From VAZQ01 sp963817135 (GTDB lineage: Bacteria > Pseudomonadota > Alphaproteobacteria > Rhizobiales > Xanthobacteraceae), in contig CAWFNG010000001.1 of the NCBI GenBank assembly GCA_963817135.1, positions 682,001 to 746,000 on the forward strand: a stretch of 64,000 bases of DNA, given 5' to 3'. Made by a program: the position numbers and the translations under genes. The notes beneath the pieces were generated by a model, which saw only the letters and a list, made by a program, of their open reading frames with translations, had not been told where the DNA came from and searched no databases. This document shows, one piece after another, positions 29,470 through 37,927 of this stretch (position 1 is its first letter; every line of letters starts with the position of its first letter).

Positions 29470-30549
29470 GTGAGACGGCGGGAGATTCTGGCCGGCGCGG
29501 GATTATTGGCCGCCGGCGCGGCCCGGACCTTCCCTGCGCCCGCGATCGCCCAGGGAAATCGTCAGCTCAAGATGGTCACCGACTGGCCTGACGGAACACC
29601 GGGCCTTCACACCAGCGCAGTGCGGCTTGCCAAGACGATCGGCATTGCAACTGGCGGACGCATACAAGTTGAGGTGTTTCCGGCGGGAGCGCTCGTGCGT
29701 GCGTTCGAAACGTTCGACGCCGTCGGCGCTGGCGTTGCCGATATGTACCATTCGTTCGAAGGCTACTTCGCCCAGAAGGCGCCAGCGTTGCACTTCTTTT
29801 CGGCTGTTCCCTTCGGTTTTACCGCCGATGAGCTGTTCGCGTGGCTCCATTACGGCGGCGGTCAAGAGCTGTGGGACGCGCTTAGCGGCCGGTTCAATAT
29901 CAAGGCGCTTCTGTGCACCAGCACCGGATGCCAGATGGGCGGGTGGTTTGTTCACGAGGTCAACTCGCCGGAGGACTACAAGGGCTTGCGGTACCGCATG
30001 GGTGGATCAGGCGCAGAGGTTCTCCGGCGGATGGGCGCCATCGTGGTGACGTTGCCGGGCGGCGAGATCATGCCGGCGCTCAAATCGGGCGCGATCCAGG
30101 CCAGTGAGTGGATCGGCCCCTGGCTCGACATGGCCCTCGGGCTGCAGCAGGCGGCGAGCTTTTACTACTATCCCGGCTTTCACGAGCCGGGCTCCGGCTT
30201 CTCGGTCGGTTTCAACAAGGGAGTATGGGAGAGTTTTGATCCGAGTGAGCGCCGGGTCATCGAAGCGGTAGCGGCAAGCGAATATGCGCGTTCTCTCGCG
30301 GAGTTCGATGCAAACAATGCACTCTGGCTGCGCAAGCTGAGGAACGAAGGGACTGTCAAAATCCTGAAATTCGACGATTCCCTGCTCAAGACCATGCTGG
30401 CAATCAGCAAGGATGTCGTTGCGGAGCTTGGCGCGGGCGACGAGCTTTCCAGAAAAATCTACCAAAGCTACACGCAATTCCGCATGTCCATCATGGACTG
30501 GAGCGACATCGCCGAGCGGGCGTATCTCAACAGCCGCAGTCTGAGTTGA
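29470..30549 (+). CDS. TRAP transporter substrate-binding protein DctP, TakP-like, copy 1
   Basis: 359 residues from the GTG at 29470, preceded by GGGAGGAG. The N-terminus has a Tat-like MRRREILAGAG and a cleavage site after IAQG. The mature protein carries TakP/DctP-type blocks: MVTDWPDG, GGRIQVEVFPAG, CQMGGWF, GLRYRMGGSGAEVLRRMGA and ASEWIGPWLDMALG, then YYYPGFHEPG. This group binds 2-oxo acids or related carboxylates in the periplasm and delivers them to DctQM. First of three tandem paralogues; the QM pair lies convergent at 32864-34846. Ligand unknown. Confidence 0.93.
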   Translation: MRRREILAGAGLLAAGAARTFPAPAIAQGNRQLKMVTDWPDGTPGLHTSAVRLAKTIGIATGGRIQVEVFPAGALVRAFETFDAVGAGVADMYHSFEGYFAQKAPALHFFSAVPFGFTADELFAWLHYGGGQELWDALSGRFNIKALLCTSTGCQMGGWFVHEVNSPEDYKGLRYRMGGSGAEVLRRMGAIVVTLPGGEIMPALKSGAIQASEWIGPWLDMALGLQQAASFYYYPGFHEPGSGFSVGFNKGVWESFDPSERRVIEAVAASEYARSLAEFDANNALWLRKLRNEGTVKILKFDDSLLKTMLAISKDVVAELGAGDELSRKIYQSYTQFRMSIMDWSDIAERAYLNSRSLS

Positions 30550-30570
30550 TTGAAGAAAGGCGGGCACTCC

Positions 30571-31647
30571 ATGCGCAGGCGGGATGTTCTGAGTGGCGCT
30601 GGATCATTGACTATGGTTGCGAGCGCGGGCTTTCCAGCGCCCGCCATCGCGCAAGGAATACGGCAACTCAAGATGGTCACCGACTGGCCCGAAGATACAG
30701 GCCAATACGCCAGCGCGGTTCGTTTCGCGGAGACCATCGGCCCTGCGACCAGCAGGCGCATGAAGATCGAGGTCTTTCCCGCCGGTGGGCTCGTTCGTCC
30801 GTTCGAAAGCTTCGACGCGGTCAGCGCCGGTGTCGCCGACATGTATCATTCGTACGAAGGTTACTTTGCAAAGAAGTCACCGGCGTTTCAGTTCTTTTCC
30901 ACCGTGCCGTTTGGCTTCACCGCGGACGAACTCTTTGCGTGGATCCACTACGGTGGCGGGCAGGAGCTGTGGGACGCGCTTAGCGGTCAATTCAACATCA
31001 AGTCGCTCCCCTGCACCAATACTGGTTGCCAGATGGGCGGCTGGTTCAACAGCGAGATCACCTCGCTGGAAGGTTTCAATGGGTTGCGCTACCGCATGGC
31101 TGGGCCCGGCGCCGAGGTGCTCCGCCGGCTGGGCGCCATCGTGGTGACCCTACCGGCCGGCGAGATCATGCCTGCGCTCAAGTCCGGTGCCATCGATGCC
31201 AGCGAATGGGTCGGTCCCTGGCCCGATATGGCGCTCGGCCTGCACAAAGTGGCGGGCTATTACTATTATCCCGGCTTCCACGAGCCGGGCGCCAACCAAG
31301 CGGTCGGGATTAACAAGGGCGTGTGGGAAAGCTTCGACGCGAGCGACCGCCAGGTCTTCGAGGCCATGGCCGCGTGCGAATATGCGCGCTCCCTGGCAGA
31401 GTTCAATGCCAACAACGCGCTGTCGTTGCGCAAGCTGCGAGACGAAGGCAGGGTCAAAATCCTGAAGTTCGACAACTCCCTGCTGAAGGCCTTTCTCAAG
31501 ATCAGCAAGGATGTGGTCGCCGAGATCGGGGCCGGGGACGAGCTTTCTAAGAAAATCTACGCGAGCTACCAGCAGTTCCGCTCATCGATCATGGATTGGA
31601 GCGACATCAGCGAACGCGCTTATCTGAACAGCCGGGCGCTGGCTTGA
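30571..31647 (+). CDS. TRAP transporter substrate-binding protein DctP, TakP-like, copy 2
   Basis: 358 residues. The start chosen is ATG 30571, just before the twin-arginine MRRRDVLSGAG; GGCGGG lies upstream. It differs from copies 1 and 3 in the first helix (DTGQYASAVRFAETIG instead of GLxxSAVRLA) and in GPATSRRMKIEVFPAGG, so its pocket may differ. ASEWVGPWPDMALG and YYYYPGFHEPGANQ are conserved. It is 21 bases after copy 1 in the same operon. The three copies look like products of local tandem duplication followed by divergence. Confidence 0.93.
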   Translation: MRRRDVLSGAGSLTMVASAGFPAPAIAQGIRQLKMVTDWPEDTGQYASAVRFAETIGPATSRRMKIEVFPAGGLVRPFESFDAVSAGVADMYHSYEGYFAKKSPAFQFFSTVPFGFTADELFAWIHYGGGQELWDALSGQFNIKSLPCTNTGCQMGGWFNSEITSLEGFNGLRYRMAGPGAEVLRRLGAIVVTLPAGEIMPALKSGAIDASEWVGPWPDMALGLHKVAGYYYYPGFHEPGANQAVGINKGVWESFDASDRQVFEAMAACEYARSLAEFNANNALSLRKLRDEGRVKILKFDNSLLKAFLKISKDVVAEIGAGDELSKKIYASYQQFRSSIMDWSDISERAYLNSRALA

Positions 31648-31665
31648 TTGAAAGGGCGGGCATTC

Positions 31666-32745
31666 ATGCGGCGGCGGGATGTTCTGACAGGCGCACGAAT
31701 AGTCGCGACCGGTTCAACGCTAAGCTTCCCCGCGCCTGCCCTTGCGCAGGGGATCCGCCAGCTCAAGATGGTGACGGATTGGCCGGAGGATACGCCGGGG
31801 CTTCAGTCCAGTGCCGTCCGTCTGGCGCAGATCATCGGACTGGCAACCGGCGGCCGCATCAGGATCGAGGTCTTTCCATCCGGTGCATTGGTGCGGCCAT
31901 TTGAGACCTTCGATGCGGTAAGCGCCGGCGTTGCCGACATGTATCACTCGGACGAGTACTATTTCGAAAAGAAATCGCCTGCGTTCAATTTCTTCTCAGG
32001 CGTGCCCTTTGGCTTCACGGCCGACGAACTGTTTGCATGGGTCCATTATGGTGGCGGCCAGCAGCTGTGGGACGCGCTCAGCGGACAGTTCAATATCAAG
32101 CCGCTCCTGTGCCTGAACACCGGTACCCAGATGGGCGGCTGGTTCACCCGCGAAGTGCACTCGCCGGAAGAGTTCAAGGGGTTGCGATATCGAATGCCTG
32201 GGTTGGGCGCCGAGGTGCTTCGGCGGCTCGGTGCGATCGTCGTGACTCTGCCCGGCAGCGAGATCGTGCCCGCGCTCAAATCCGGCGCGATTGACGCCAG
32301 CGAATGGGTCGGCCCATGGCTCGATATGACAATGGGACTCAATAGCGCGGCGTCCTTTTATTACTATCCGGGGTTTCACGAGCCGGGCACCGGCTCGTCG
32401 CTGGGCATAAATAAGAGCGTCTGGGAAAGTCTCGATGCAACCGATCGGCAGGTATTCGAGGCGGTGGCTGCCTGCGAATACGCGCGCTCCCTTGCCGAGT
32501 TCGATGCAAAGAACGCAAGCTCGCTGCGCAAGCTGCGGGAGGAAGGCGCGGTCAAAATCTTGAAGTTCGACGACGCCTTGCTGAAGGCTTTTATCAGGGA
32601 AAGCAGGGACGTCGTCGCCGATGCCGGCTCCCGCGATGATCTCTCAAAGAAGATCTACTTCAGCTACGGACAATTCCGCGCCTCGATTATCGATTGGAGC
32701 GACATCAGCGAGCGGGCTTATCTGAACAGTCGCGGTGTTGCGTGA
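31666..32745 (+). CDS. TRAP transporter substrate-binding protein DctP, TakP-like, copy 3
   Basis: 359 residues from ATG 31666 (MRRRDVLTGARIV), with GAAAGGGCGG upstream and 18 bases after the copy 2 stop. Again a Tat-like signal ending near ALAQG. It keeps MVTDWPEDTPGLQSSAVRLA and ASEWVGPWLDMTMG but has TQMGGWF where copies 1 and 2 have CQMGGWF, and SDEYYFEKKSPAF in the loop before PFGFTADELF. A palindromic repeat begins 19 bases after the stop, followed by the convergent dctM end. Confidence 0.93.
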   Translation: MRRRDVLTGARIVATGSTLSFPAPALAQGIRQLKMVTDWPEDTPGLQSSAVRLAQIIGLATGGRIRIEVFPSGALVRPFETFDAVSAGVADMYHSDEYYFEKKSPAFNFFSGVPFGFTADELFAWVHYGGGQQLWDALSGQFNIKPLLCLNTGTQMGGWFTREVHSPEEFKGLRYRMPGLGAEVLRRLGAIVVTLPGSEIVPALKSGAIDASEWVGPWLDMTMGLNSAASFYYYPGFHEPGTGSSLGINKSVWESLDATDRQVFEAVAACEYARSLAEFDAKNASSLRKLREEGAVKILKFDDALLKAFIRESRDVVADAGSRDDLSKKIYFSYGQFRASIIDWSDISERAYLNSRGVA

Positions 32746-32764
32746 TTGCTCGTCGTTCGCTCGG

Positions 32765-32840
32765 TTGGGTCGAGCACTTGCGAGACCCAACATCCCGTCG
32801 TGCCGCGAGATGCCGGCTCTCGCAAGCGCTCGACCAGCCC
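32765..32840. repeat. Imperfect palindromic repeat, TTGGGTCGAG family, copy 2
   Basis: The left arm TTGGGTCGAGCACTTGCGAG and the right arm TCTCGCAAGCGCTCGACC form an inverted pair around a variable centre, matching copy 1 at 26627-26706. It lies between the convergent ends of the third TRAP binding protein and dctM. Confidence 0.62.
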
Positions 32841-32863
32841 ACGGCGCCCAGCTCGAACTCGGC

Positions 32864-34267
32864 CTACATCCCCCCATAGAGCTTGTGCGGCAGCCAGGTC
32901 GCAAGCCCCGGCGCGAACCACAGCACCACAAGCGCGCAGAGCTGGATCAGCACGAATGGAATGATGCCGACATAGATGTGCGCGGTGGTGATCTCGGGCG
33001 GCGCGACCCCGCGCAGGAAAAACAGCGTCGGCCCGAGCGGCGGGTGCATGTAGGAGGTCTGCAGATTGATTGCGAGCATCATGGCGAGCCAGACCGGATC
33101 GACCGTCGGCATCTTCAGCAACGCCGGGGCTACGATCGGCACCACCACGAAGATGATCTCGAAGGCATCCATCACGAAGCCGAGCAGGAAGACTCCGATC
33201 ATCACAAAGAGGATCGCGCCTCCTGTTCCGCCCGGCAGATTCGTGAGCGCGCGCTGCACCATGTCGTCGCCGCCAAACGCGCGGAAGACGAGGCTGAACA
33301 TGGTAGCGCCGATCAGGATGACGAAGATCATGCTGGTGACCTGCGTCGTGCGCGTCATCACCGGCACGAACACGCGAAAGAAGCCGGCCCGGTCGAGCTT
33401 GATCGCTGCAAGAAGAATGGTGCCAACGGCACCCACGGCGGCAGCTTCCGTCGGCGTCGCCACGCCGGCGAAGATCGAGCCAAGCACCGCGAGAATGAGC
33501 AGGATCGGCGCAATCAGGACTCTGGCGACGCGCGCGACCAGCGCTGCGCCGCGAGCGGCGGCCTTATCCGGCGGCAGAGCAGGGCACGCCGCTGGCCGAA
33601 ACACCGCCACGCCGACGAGATAAAGCAAATAGAGGGCGACCAGCGCGAAAGCTGGAATGATTGCGCCTGCAAAGAGATCGCTCACGGTGACCGATTGCGG
33701 CGCGAATATGCCTTGGGCGAGTTGCGCCGCCTGGTAGGCATTGCTCATCTGATCGCCGAGCAGGACCAGCACGGTCGCGGGCGGAAAGATCTGCGCCAAG
33801 GTTGACGTCGCCGCCACCGTTCCCGCCGCGAGGCGCGGATCGTAACCGTGCCGCAGCATGGTGGGCAGCATGATGAGCCCGATAGTCACAGTCGTGGCGC
33901 CGACGACGCCTTTGGCCGCGGCAAGCAGCACGCCCACGAGCAGAACCGATATGCTCAAGCCCCCGGGCAGGGAGCGGAACAGTCGCCCCATGGTCTCGAG
34001 CAAGTCCTCCGCGATCTGCGAGCGTTCGAGCATCACCCCCATGAAGATGAAGAGCGGTACCGCGACCAGCACCTCGTTGGTCATGATGCCGAAGATCCGC
34101 TGCGGCAGCGCGCCGAGAATGAAAAAGTCCATTGCTCCGATGACGGAGCCGATCAGCCCGCAGGCGAGCGATACGCCGCCCAGCGTCAGCGCCACCGGAT
34201 AGCCCGCGAACAGCAGGATGCAGACGGCTGCGACCATCAGCACGGCGAGCAGCTCGGGCGCGCCCAT
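32864..34267 (-). CDS. dctM: TRAP transporter large permease, DctM
   Basis: 467 residues, strongly hydrophobic with about 12 helices, the sodium-coupled translocation subunit. Family signatures include PLFIFMGVMLERSQIAEDL, AKGVVGATTVTIGLIMLPTM, GTVAATSTLAQIFPPA, FAGVATPTEAAAVGAVG and TSYMHPPLGPTLFFLRG. It follows dctQ by six bases on the minus strand. With the three binding proteins it should form tripartite TRAP transporters for carboxylate-type solutes, one permease perhaps serving several binding proteins. Confidence 0.94.
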   Translation of the reverse strand: MGAPELLAVLMVAAVCILLFAGYPVALTLGGVSLACGLIGSVIGAMDFFILGALPQRIFGIMTNEVLVAVPLFIFMGVMLERSQIAEDLLETMGRLFRSLPGGLSISVLLVGVLLAAAKGVVGATTVTIGLIMLPTMLRHGYDPRLAAGTVAATSTLAQIFPPATVLVLLGDQMSNAYQAAQLAQGIFAPQSVTVSDLFAGAIIPAFALVALYLLYLVGVAVFRPAACPALPPDKAAARGAALVARVARVLIAPILLILAVLGSIFAGVATPTEAAAVGAVGTILLAAIKLDRAGFFRVFVPVMTRTTQVTSMIFVILIGATMFSLVFRAFGGDDMVQRALTNLPGGTGGAILFVMIGVFLLGFVMDAFEIIFVVVPIVAPALLKMPTVDPVWLAMMLAINLQTSYMHPPLGPTLFFLRGVAPPEITTAHIYVGIIPFVLIQLCALVVLWFAPGLATWLPHKLYGGM

Positions 34268-34273
34268 TTTGGC

Positions 34274-34846
34274 TCAGCGATGGTCCGCTTGCGCGCGCGC
34301 GGCGGATCTCAGAATGAGTGAAGCACGGATCGCCTGGGAGATTCCCTGCATCGCCATCAGGAGCGCAAACAGCGGAATGAGTGTTTTGAGAAGATAGACG
34401 AAGGGCAGGCCGCTTGCTTCCCGCGATCGTTCCAGGATCGACCACGAGCGCGACACGTAGGGCACCGCAAACCACAGGATGACGGCCATGAACGGCAGGA
34501 GCAGCAGCAACGAGCCTGTGAGATCGATGGCGGCCTTGGCGCGCGGCGAAGCCTGGGAATAGAACACATCCACACGTACGTGGCCGTTTTGTTGCAGCGT
34601 CCACGCCGCCGCCAGCATGAAAACAGCGGCGTGGAGATAAATGATGGATTCCGCAAGCCAGATCGAGCCGATGCCCAGCGCATAGCGCAGCACCACCAGG
34701 GCGAACTGCACCAGCACAAGGAAGAGGCACAGCCAGATCACGGCGCGGCCGATCCCGGCAATGAAGCGGTCAATGCGGTCAGCAGTTGCAGGCAAAGACT
34801 GGAACAAGGGCGCTTCCTTCGTACCGCCTGGGCGAGGCGAGGGCAT
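34274..34846 (-). CDS. dctQ: TRAP transporter small permease, DctQ
   Basis: 190 residues with four predicted helices (AVIWLCLFLVLVQFALVVL; YLHAAVFMLAAAWTL; LTGSLLLLLPFMAVILWF; LIPLFALLMAMQGIS) and the DctQ-type motif NGHVRVDVFY after helix 2. It is the first gene of the dctQM pair, which is transcribed towards the binding-protein genes. Sequence upstream holds a CCCCCACCC palindrome and then the divergent nitrile hydratase operon. Confidence 0.92.
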   Translation of the reverse strand: MPSPRPGGTKEAPLFQSLPATADRIDRFIAGIGRAVIWLCLFLVLVQFALVVLRYALGIGSIWLAESIIYLHAAVFMLAAAWTLQQNGHVRVDVFYSQASPRAKAAIDLTGSLLLLLPFMAVILWFAVPYVSRSWSILERSREASGLPFVYLLKTLIPLFALLMAMQGISQAIRASLILRSAARAQADHR

Positions 34847-34908
34847 TGCATTGCGAACTCTCGACTTTGGCTTCGCGCGCAGGATACTATTCTCCCGAAC
34901 GCTCTCCT

Positions 34909-34961
34909 TGCCCCCACCCTTTATCCCTCCCCCGCTTGCGGGGGAGGGAAGGGTGGGGGGC
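34909..34961. repeat. CCCCCACCC-type palindromic repeat
   Basis: Nested palindrome: CCCCCACCCTT outside, CCTCCCCCGC-TT-GCGGGGGAGG inside, and AAGGGTGGGGG on the far side. Related sequences occur at 56660-56800 and 60931-60953. It lies between dctQ and the nitrile hydratase genes. Confidence 0.55.
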
Positions 34962-35006
34962 TTTGCAGAGGAGGGAGCATGATACAGTGAAGGTTTTCAC
35001 GATCCC

Positions 35007-35651
35007 ATGGCCACACACGCCGACGATCATCAGCACGCCCACGATCAGCACGCCCACGGCTCGGAGCTTTCCGAGACGCAGCTGCGCGTGCGCGCGCTTG
35101 AAACGGTTTTGACCGAGAAGGGCTACATCGACCCCGCTGCCCTCGATCTCATTATCGAGGCCTATGAGACCAAGGTCGGTCCCCACAATGGCGCGCGCGT
35201 CGTCGCGAGAGCCTGGAGCGATCCCACGTTCAAGCGGGCGCTGCTCGAAGATGCATCCAAGGCCGTGCGCACCATGGGCCACGAGAGCCGGGTGGGAGAC
35301 CATCTGGTGGCGGTGGAGAACACCCCGCAGCTCCACAACATGGTCGTCTGCACGCTCTGCTCCTGCTACCCCTGGGAAGTGCTGGGGCTGCCGCCAGTCT
35401 GGTACAAATCCGCGCCCTATCGTTCGCGTGCGGTCAAGGATCCGCGCGGCGTGCTGGCTGATTTCGGGGTCAAGCTGCCGAAGGAGACGCAAATCCGCGT
35501 GTGGGATTCGACGGCGGAGACGCGTTTCCTGGTGCTGCCTATGCGCCCCGGCGGCACGGAAGGCTGGAGCGAGGAGCGCCTCGCCGAGCTCGTGACCCGC
35601 GATTGCATGATCGGCACCGGGCTGCCGAAGAACCCGCGGGAGATGGCGTGA
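35007..35651 (+). CDS. nthA: Nitrile hydratase alpha subunit, cobalt type
   Basis: 214 residues. Hydrates nitriles to amides. The metal site is C115-T-L-C118-S-C120-Y (VVCTLCSCYPW); Thr after the first Cys and Tyr after the last indicate the Co(III) class. The His-rich N-terminus (HADDHQHAHDQHAHG) is usual for this class and may help metal handling. Other blocks are GPHNGARVVARAWSDP, VWYKSAPYRSRAVKDPRGVL and RVWDSTAETRFLVLP. The stop overlaps the beta-subunit start in TGATG. Related operons have an accessory gene directly downstream; here it is displaced by about 1.7 kb. Confidence 0.96.
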   Translation: MATHADDHQHAHDQHAHGSELSETQLRVRALETVLTEKGYIDPAALDLIIEAYETKVGPHNGARVVARAWSDPTFKRALLEDASKAVRTMGHESRVGDHLVAVENTPQLHNMVVCTLCSCYPWEVLGLPPVWYKSAPYRSRAVKDPRGVLADFGVKLPKETQIRVWDSTAETRFLVLPMRPGGTEGWSEERLAELVTRDCMIGTGLPKNPREMA

Positions 35652-36307
35652 TGGATGGCGTGCACGACATGGGCGGCATGGACGGCTTCGGAAAAGTCGT
35701 GCCCGAGCCCAACGAGCCGCCGTTTCATGAGCCATGGGAAGGGCGCGTCCTTGCGATGCAGCGCGCCATGTCCTTTGCCGGAGCCTGGCAGATCGACATG
35801 TCGCGCTTCGCGCAGGAGCGGCTGCCTCCCCAGGTCTATCTCACCGTGTCCTATTACCAGCGCTGGGCGCTGGCCATGGAAAAGAATGTGGTCGAACGCG
35901 GCTTCGTCGCTCCCGATGAGCTCGCCGCGGGGCACGCGCTGCGCGAAGGCAAGTCGCTCAAGCGCAAGCTCACTCCGCAGACGGTGAGAGAAGGGATGAC
36001 GCGCGGTTCGTTCTACCGGCAGGCGCAGGCGCCTGCGCGCTTCAAGATCGGCGATCGCGTGCGTGCCCGGAACATTCATCCGCCGACGCATACGCGGCTG
36101 CCGCGCTACGTACGCGGGCATGTCGGCGTGGTCGAGCTGGTGCACGGCTGTCAGGCCTTCCCGGACACGGTTGCGATCGACAAGGGCGATGACCCGCAGT
36201 GGCTCTATACCGTTGTGTTTGACGGGCGCGAGCTCTGGGGTTCGGACGCCGATCCCAGCCTGAAGGTCTCGGTCGATGCCTTCGAGCCGTATTTGGAGGC
36301 CCCGTAG
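35651..36307 (+). CDS. nthB: Nitrile hydratase beta subunit
   Basis: 218 residues from ATG 35651, overlapping the alpha stop by one base. It begins MDGVHDMGGMDGFGKV, the standard beta N-terminus, then FHEPWEGRVLAMQRAM and SYYQRWALAMEKNVVERGF. The C-terminal SH3-like barrel has FKIGDRVRARNIHPPTHTRL, LPRYVRGHVGVVE, LYTVVFDGRELWG and DAFEPYLE. It forms the alpha-beta heterodimer. A block of inverted repeats, an IS630 element and a GIY-YIG gene begin three bases after its stop and separate it from the accessory gene. Confidence 0.95.
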   Translation: MDGVHDMGGMDGFGKVVPEPNEPPFHEPWEGRVLAMQRAMSFAGAWQIDMSRFAQERLPPQVYLTVSYYQRWALAMEKNVVERGFVAPDELAAGHALREGKSLKRKLTPQTVREGMTRGSFYRQAQAPARFKIGDRVRARNIHPPTHTRLPRYVRGHVGVVELVHGCQAFPDTVAIDKGDDPQWLYTVVFDGRELWGSDADPSLKVSVDAFEPYLEAP

Positions 36308-36309
36308 CC

Positions 36310-36476
36310 GTCATTCCGGAGCGCGCGCTTGCGCGCGCAACCGGAATCCATAATCCCAGGCCTTGCGATGAGCCTCATTCCGGCCAAGCGAGCGGGGAGC
36401 CAGTGAGCGCCTAAAACAACAAGGACTGGGGTTATGGGTCCCGGGTTCGCGGCCTTCAGCCGCGCCCCGGGATGAC
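36310..36476. repeat. Short non-autonomous GTCATTCCGG repeat unit
   Basis: The left end (36310-36360) reads GTCATTCCGG, a GCGCGC/GCGCGC hairpin, CCGGAATCC and CATAATCCCAGG. The right end (36426-36476) is the inverse: CTGGGGTTATGGG, a hairpin, and CCCGGGATGAC. Only about 65 bases lie between, with no gene. The architecture equals that of the GIY-YIG unit just downstream. Confidence 0.65.
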
Positions 36477-36584
36477 ATCCCGGATGTTTGTCTTGTAAAC
36501 GATGAAGTAGGTGTCATTCCGGCTGAGGGAGCGAAGCGAGCGAGAGCCGGAATCCATAACCACAGGCTTCGGAATGGAAGCTTA

Positions 36585-37645
36585 GAGCTTTTCCCGAAAA
36601 GGCTGAATTGGGGATTCCCATGCCGGCGCGAATATGATTTAAGCTCCCTACTGGGAGGAGGCCAGTATGGATGGCGAAGCCGTATTCGGAGGATTTGCGT
36701 AGACGCGTGGTCGAAGCGATCGGTGGCGGGGCTACCATACCTGACGCTGCCGAGCAATGCGGCGTGAGCATCAGTTCTGTCGTACGCTTCCTCAGGCTTC
36801 ACCGCGACACGGGTAGCGTCAGTGCGGCGAAGTTTGGCGGCTACAAGGAGTTTGCGCTGGCAGCGCATGAGGAGTTGGTCAGGAGTTTGATAGGAGAACA
36901 GCCGGACATCACGCTGGCGGAACTCGAGACCCGACTGGCGAAGAAAAAGGTGTTGGTCGGCAAGTCGTCAATCTCCCGATTCTTACATCATTTGAAATTA
37001 CCCTTTAAAAAAAGTCTGCGGGCCGCCGAGCAGGATCGGCCAGACGTCGCCGCCGCGCGTAAGGCATTGCGACGGCGACAGGCGCTACTCAATCCGAGAC
37101 ACCTGGTATTCATCGATGAAACCGCCGTTTCGACGACGATCACGCGCCTCTATGGCCGGGCGCCACAGGGTGAGCGGCTCGTACAAAAGGTGCTGCACGG
37201 GAACTGGAAAACTCTTACATTCATCGCAGCGTTGCGACACAACCGCGTTACCGCGCCCTTTGTGTGCGAAGGCGCAATGAATGGCGAGATATTCAAGGCC
37301 TATGTCGAGCAATTCCTCGCTCCGACTTTGAAGAGAGGCGACATTGTGTTCATGGACAATGTGAGCGTTCACAAGGTCGATGGCGTCGAAGAGGCCATCG
37401 AAGCTCGGGGTGCAATTCCATTTTATCTGCCGGCGTACAGTCCTGACTTCAATCCAATCGAGCAACTATTTTCCAAACTCAAAGCCATGCTGCGGAAGAT
37501 CGCTGCGTATTCTCTCAAAAACTCCGCTTTCACAATTGACAGCCTGTGCAAGGCCATCGCCTCTTGCCTGCGCGAGATCTCTCGGTCTGAGTGCGCTGCA
37601 TTCCTCGCCAACTCAGGCTATGGTCAGCCTAATCGGGAAACGCTC
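36585..37645 (+). mobile_element. IS630-family insertion sequence, complete with ends
   Basis: The terminal inverted repeats are 22 bases long, 36585-36606 and 37624-37645, reading inward GAGCNTTTCCCGA and then AGGCTGA, with three mismatches. The element is flanked by TA at 36583-36584 and 37646-37647, the target duplication expected for IS630/Tc1-like transposition. Length 1,061 bases. It contains one transposase gene. The transposase stop codon TAG is completed by the flanking TA. Confidence 0.88.
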
Positions 37646-37648
37646 TAG
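36671..37648 (+). CDS. IS630-family transposase
   Basis: 325 residues in one intact frame. An N-terminal helix-turn-helix (MAKPYSEDLRRRVVEAI, DAAEQCGVSISSVVRFLR) is followed by the DDE catalytic core with Asp in VFIDETAV, Asp in VFMDNVSVHK, and Glu in NPIEQLFSKLK. Unlike many IS630 copies it is not split by a frameshift, so it could be active. The element lies in the 5' part of the GIY-YIG gene. Confidence 0.93.
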   Translation: MAKPYSEDLRRRVVEAIGGGATIPDAAEQCGVSISSVVRFLRLHRDTGSVSAAKFGGYKEFALAAHEELVRSLIGEQPDITLAELETRLAKKKVLVGKSSISRFLHHLKLPFKKSLRAAEQDRPDVAAARKALRRRQALLNPRHLVFIDETAVSTTITRLYGRAPQGERLVQKVLHGNWKTLTFIAALRHNRVTAPFVCEGAMNGEIFKAYVEQFLAPTLKRGDIVFMDNVSVHKVDGVEEAIEARGAIPFYLPAYSPDFNPIEQLFSKLKAMLRKIAAYSLKNSAFTIDSLCKAIASCLREISRSECAAFLANSGYGQPNRETL

Positions 37649-37927
37649 TACTATGTCTACATTCTGGCCGGCCGAAAACACGGGACGCTTTACATCGGCG
37701 TTACCAGCGATCTCATCCGGCGTGTGTACGAGCACAAGACCAAGGTTGTGCCTGGATTTACGACGAAGTATGGAGTGGACAAGCTCGTCTATTTCGAGAT
37801 CTTTGATGATCCGACCTCTGCCATTACGCGAGAAAAACAATTGAAAAAATGGCGGCGCGACTGGAAGATTGAATTGATTGAAGACAAAAACCCGGGCTGG
37901 GTCGATCTGTTCCATACGCTCAATTGA
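37649..37927 (+). pseudogene. GIY-YIG nuclease domain protein, 5' end separated by IS630
   Basis: The frame reads YYVYILAGRKHGTLYIGVTS (the two halves of the GIY-YIG motif), then DLIRRVYEHK with the conserved Arg, and ITREKQLKKWRRDWKIELIE to a stop at 37925-37927. That is a complete UvrC-type single-domain nuclease of about 92 residues, apart from the first few codons. IS630 lies directly upstream, and TAG, formed at its edge, precedes the first Tyr codon, so no start codon is in place. Bounded by inverted repeats, it may be the enzyme that moved the unit. Confidence 0.75.

Noticed and set aside
29470..32745. Tandem 1.1 kb repetition considered as a large direct repeat or assembly duplication
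   Set aside because: The three copies differ throughout in sequence and signal peptide, so they are diverged paralogues.
32735..33805. 356-codon plus-strand frame over dctM
   Set aside because: Low-complexity Arg/His/Asp/Gln sequence; dctM on the other strand explains the region.
34909..34961. Strong GC palindrome considered as a terminator or CRISPR-like repeat
   Set aside because: No T-run, no regular spacing; related palindromes elsewhere in the window show that it is a dispersed repeat.
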